Origin: Chryseomonas sp014190935
GTDB lineage: Bacteria; Pseudomonadota; Gammaproteobacteria; Pseudomonadales; Pseudomonadaceae
NCBI RefSeq assembly: GCF_014190935.1
Contig: NZ_JACHVV010000002.1
Coordinates: forward strand, 62,001-126,000
Reading direction: 5' to 3'
DNA length: 64,000 nucleotides
Shown here: positions 62,057-64,000 of the stretch, piece after piece
Numbering within the stretch: position 1 is the first letter of the stretch
How the letters are laid out: every line of letters starts with the position of its first letter
Program-made: the position numbers and the translations under genes
The notes under the pieces: generated by a model
Told to the model about the DNA's origin: nothing
Seen by the model: the letters and a program-made list of their open reading frames with translations, nothing else
The model's database searches: none

Positions 62057-63412
62057 TCAGGCGCTGACCAGGGCTTCCACGGCCGTGGCAGCATCGAGCA
62101 GGCGTTCGTCCGCGGCGGCGGGGGCCACCAGCAACAGGCCGGTGGGCAGGCCCTGGGCATCGCGACCGCTGGGTAGCGAGACACCCGGCGCGCCGAGCAG
62201 GCTGCCGGCCATGGTCAGGCGCAGCAGCTCCAGATTGGTGGCGGCGAAGAGGTCGGCGTCGGCCTCCAGAGGGACCAGCGGTGGCGCCACCCGGCCGACC
62301 GTCGGCACCAGCAGCAGCGCCTCGGCGAATTCGGCGGCAAAGCGCGCCCGCAATCGATCGCGGCGCTCATGCAGGACCGCCAGGTGGCCGTCGGGCAAGG
62401 CCCGCGCCCGCTCCAGGCGCTGCCGCACCCGCGGATCCAGGCGGTCGGCCGCGGGGCCGTCGAGCACCTCGCGGTGCAGGGCGAAGGCTTCCAGGGCGCC
62501 TGGCCACCCTTCTGCGGCGAGAACGTCCAGGGCCTCGGCAAACACCGTGCGGGCGCGGCGCTCCACGCCCACGCCGGCGCGGGCCAGCCGCTCGGCGGCG
62601 GCCAGCAGATTGGCCCGCACCGCCGGCCCCACCCGGGCGTCGTCCAGCACGCTCAGGTCCAGCACCACCCGCAGTTCCGTTGGCGCCGGCAACGGGCGGG
62701 CCGCCGCGCCCGTCAGCAGGCGATCCAGGCACTGCACATCGCGCAGGCTGCGCGCCAGCGGACCCGGTACGTCATAGGACGCGGCCAGTGGAAAGATGCC
62801 GGTCGCCGGATAGCGCCCCAGGCTGGGCCGATAGCCCACCAGCCCATTGAGCGCGGCCGGCAAGCGCACCGAACCGGCGGTGTCGGTACCGAACGCCAGG
62901 GGCACGATGCCGGCGGCGACGGCCACCGCTGAACCCGAGGAAGAGCCGCCGGGTATGCGCACCTCGCCTTGCGCCTGCGGGTTGGCGGGCGTGCCGAAAT
63001 GAGGATTCAACCCCACGCCGGAATAGGCGAATTCGCTGAGATTGACCTTGCCCAGATTGACCAGGCCGGCCTGGCTCAGGCGCTGCACCAGCGCGGCGTC
63101 GGTGGCCGCCGGTGGCGCCAGGCGGCGCAGCTCGGCGCCGCAGGTGGTGACCTCGCCCTGCAGGTCGAACAGGTCCTTCCAAGCCAGCGGCACGCCATCC
63201 AGCGGCGAACGCGGCTGTCCGGCCTGCCAGCGCTCGCGCGCGGCCAGGGCTTCGGCGCGTCCGCGCTCGGCGGTCAGGGTGATGAAGACGGCCGAGGATG
63301 CCTGGGCGCGCGCCAGTGCCGCCTCGAAGACCGCGACCGGATCGAGGGTACCGGCGGCATAGGCCTCGCCGAGACCGAAGGCATCAAGGGACAGGGCGTG
63401 GGCGGATTCCAT
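62057..63412 (-). CDS. Amidase-signature-family hydrolase
   Basis: The 451-residue enzyme has the Ser-cisSer-Lys triad: Lys79 in LAWKDLFDL, Ser157/Ser158 in GGSSSGSA and Ser181 in DTAGS. The N-terminal part resembles AtzF/GatA-type amidases. It is the first gene of the minus-strand cluster running to 55699 and is divergent from the GntR gene at 63698. It is likely to hydrolyse an amide (possibly the half-amide produced by the imidase-like enzyme) to ammonia and an acid. Confidence 0.88.
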   Translation of the reverse strand: MESAHALSLDAFGLGEAYAAGTLDPVAVFEAALARAQASSAVFITLTAERGRAEALAARERWQAGQPRSPLDGVPLAWKDLFDLQGEVTTCGAELRRLAPPAATDAALVQRLSQAGLVNLGKVNLSEFAYSGVGLNPHFGTPANPQAQGEVRIPGGSSSGSAVAVAAGIVPLAFGTDTAGSVRLPAALNGLVGYRPSLGRYPATGIFPLAASYDVPGPLARSLRDVQCLDRLLTGAAARPLPAPTELRVVLDLSVLDDARVGPAVRANLLAAAERLARAGVGVERRARTVFAEALDVLAAEGWPGALEAFALHREVLDGPAADRLDPRVRQRLERARALPDGHLAVLHERRDRLRARFAAEFAEALLLVPTVGRVAPPLVPLEADADLFAATNLELLRLTMAGSLLGAPGVSLPSGRDAQGLPTGLLLVAPAAADERLLDAATAVEALVSA

Positions 63413-63423
63413 GGCTGCTCCCT

Positions 63424-63452
63424 AAACGTACATTTTATAATTTGGTACGTTT
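63424..63452. promoter_or_regulatory. Operator-like palindrome upstream of the amidase
   Basis: AAACGTAC (63424-63431) and GTACGTTT (63445-63452) are perfect inverted repeats across 13 AT-rich nt. The 11-mer GTACATTTTAT begins inside the left arm (63428-63438) and recurs inverted at 63550-63560. It starts 11 nt upstream of the amidase ATG, a good position for repression by the divergent GntR protein. Confidence 0.55.
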
Positions 63453-63549
63453 AACAGAGCAGGCTTTGTGCCAGCTTTATAAAAAGGCAGCCATCAGCTC
63501 GCAGAGCCAGCACCTAGAGGTCGCCTGGTCCTTTCTTCACCGCCAGCCA

Positions 63550-63560
63550 ATAAAATGTAC
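63550..63560 (-). promoter_or_regulatory. Second operator half-site in the amidase / gntR interval
   Basis: The minus-strand 11-mer GTACATTTTAT here repeats the one at 63428-63438 in opposite orientation, 112 nt away, within a 285-nt interval (63413-63697) that has no gene. It is nearer to the gntR start (63698), which may indicate autoregulation. Confidence 0.45.
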
Positions 63561-63697
63561 TTAAATTAAACAGATCCATTTTTGTGCAGAACCGTAACGC
63601 CTGCCCCGTTACCGTGCGTGCGCCCGACCCCGCCGGTAACGCGCGAAAGGCCGCGGGCCTGTGCCACAATTCTCATCTCGTTTCCGGAAGGCCCCCG

Positions 63698-64000
63698 ATG
63701 TCGGCAGCAGTCCCCGCCCCCCTCGATGACAGTCGTACCGCCGCGCGCTACGCGATGATCCGCAGTGCGCTGCGCGAAGCCATCCTGGCCGGTCGCGCGG
63801 CGCCGGGGCTGGTGCTGGTCGAGGCGCCGCTGGCGCAACTGTTCGGCACCAGTCGGGTACCGGTGCGCCAGGCGCTGACGCTGTTGCAGGAGGAAGGCCT
63901 GATCCGCCGCTTCGAGGGGCGTGGCTATCTGATCGATCCGGCCGGTACCGCGGGCGAGCCGCAGCGCCAGCCGCTGACCCGCCAGTTGCTCGGGCTGGAC
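63698..64000 (+). CDS. GntR-family transcriptional regulator, N-terminal part (runs off the window)
   Basis: The first 101 residues are visible: an N-terminal extension, then the GntR winged helix with YAMIRSALREAILAGRAAPG, VEAPLAQLFGTSRVPVRQAL and the wing LIRRFEGRGYLIDP. The remaining effector domain (probably FCD or a close type) lies beyond position 64000. It is divergent from the amidase-imidase cluster and is the natural candidate for binding the palindromes at 63424 and 63550. Confidence 0.85.
   Translation, partial: MSAAVPAPLDDSRTAARYAMIRSALREAILAGRAAPGLVLVEAPLAQLFGTSRVPVRQALTLLQEEGLIRRFEGRGYLIDPAGTAGEPQRQPLTRQLLGLD

Overview
The window is high-GC (about two thirds G+C by eye), densely coded bacterial chromosome, best explained as a Pseudomonas or a very close relative. 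The grounds are the tusA-like / rlmM / acnA neighbourhood, a YhfG-Fic pair, Pseudomonas-type organosulfur gene sets (SsuA/SsuD/TauD/SfnG-like) and palindromic intergenic repeats of pseudomonad style. The species cannot be fixed from sequence alone. I saw no rRNA, tRNA, CRISPR array, prophage or intact insertion sequence.

Layout. 1-9.9 kb holds housekeeping genes: a MATE exporter tail, an MscS channel, an SGNH esterase, a lipoprotein, a TusA-like protein, rlmM, aconitase acnA and a yhfG-fic module. 9.9-20.7 kb is an organosulfur scavenging region, all on the minus strand: three substrate-binding proteins (SBPs), two LLM flavin monooxygenases, a DszC/SfnB-type enzyme, a TauD-type dioxygenase and one ABC permease/ATPase pair. 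It is split by a block of tandem palindromic repeats (16601-17030). 20.9-33.7 kb is a polycarboxylate catabolic region: an Asp/Glu racemase-like protein, RraA-type aldolase and TerC on the minus strand, then a second aconitase, a PhaB-like SDR, a CitMHS transporter, a GntR regulator with two winged helices, an isopropylmalate-dehydrogenase-like enzyme, a four-carbon acid sugar kinase, a LysR regulator and an AbrB-type membrane protein. Similar 26-bp operator-like sites lie upstream of three of its units.

33.7-42.4 kb carries a LysR regulator, an exported Cys-type alpha/beta hydrolase and an MFS exporter, then an opposite operon with an aldehyde dehydrogenase (frameshifted), cupin, tautomerase, lactonase, MFS carboxylate transporter and an SBP-like protein without signal peptide. 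42.7-48.7 kb is a second organosulfur locus: a complete ABC importer with two SBPs, a divergent LLM monooxygenase and a MetQ-like SBP. The mature forms of two of these SBPs contain no cysteine or methionine. 48.7-55.5 kb is an sfnG-livGHM-SBP-livF-methyltransferase operon with a 145-bp structured repeat inserted after livG. 55.7-64 kb is a cluster with a translationally coupled metal-motif triad (CxxC small protein, COG0523 GTPase, cytosolic PotD-like protein), two SDRs, a frameshifted MFS transporter, an imidase-like polysaccharide-deacetylase-fold enzyme, an amidase and a divergent GntR regulator cut by the window end.

The most unusual signals are (1) a repeat family whose two copies differ in stem sequence but keep base pairing, each starting at the stop codon of a minus-strand gene; (2) the Cys-motif triad at 55.7-58.2 kb; (3) the polycarboxylate regulon with its operator-like sites; and (4) sulfur-free binding proteins in a sulfur-scavenging locus.
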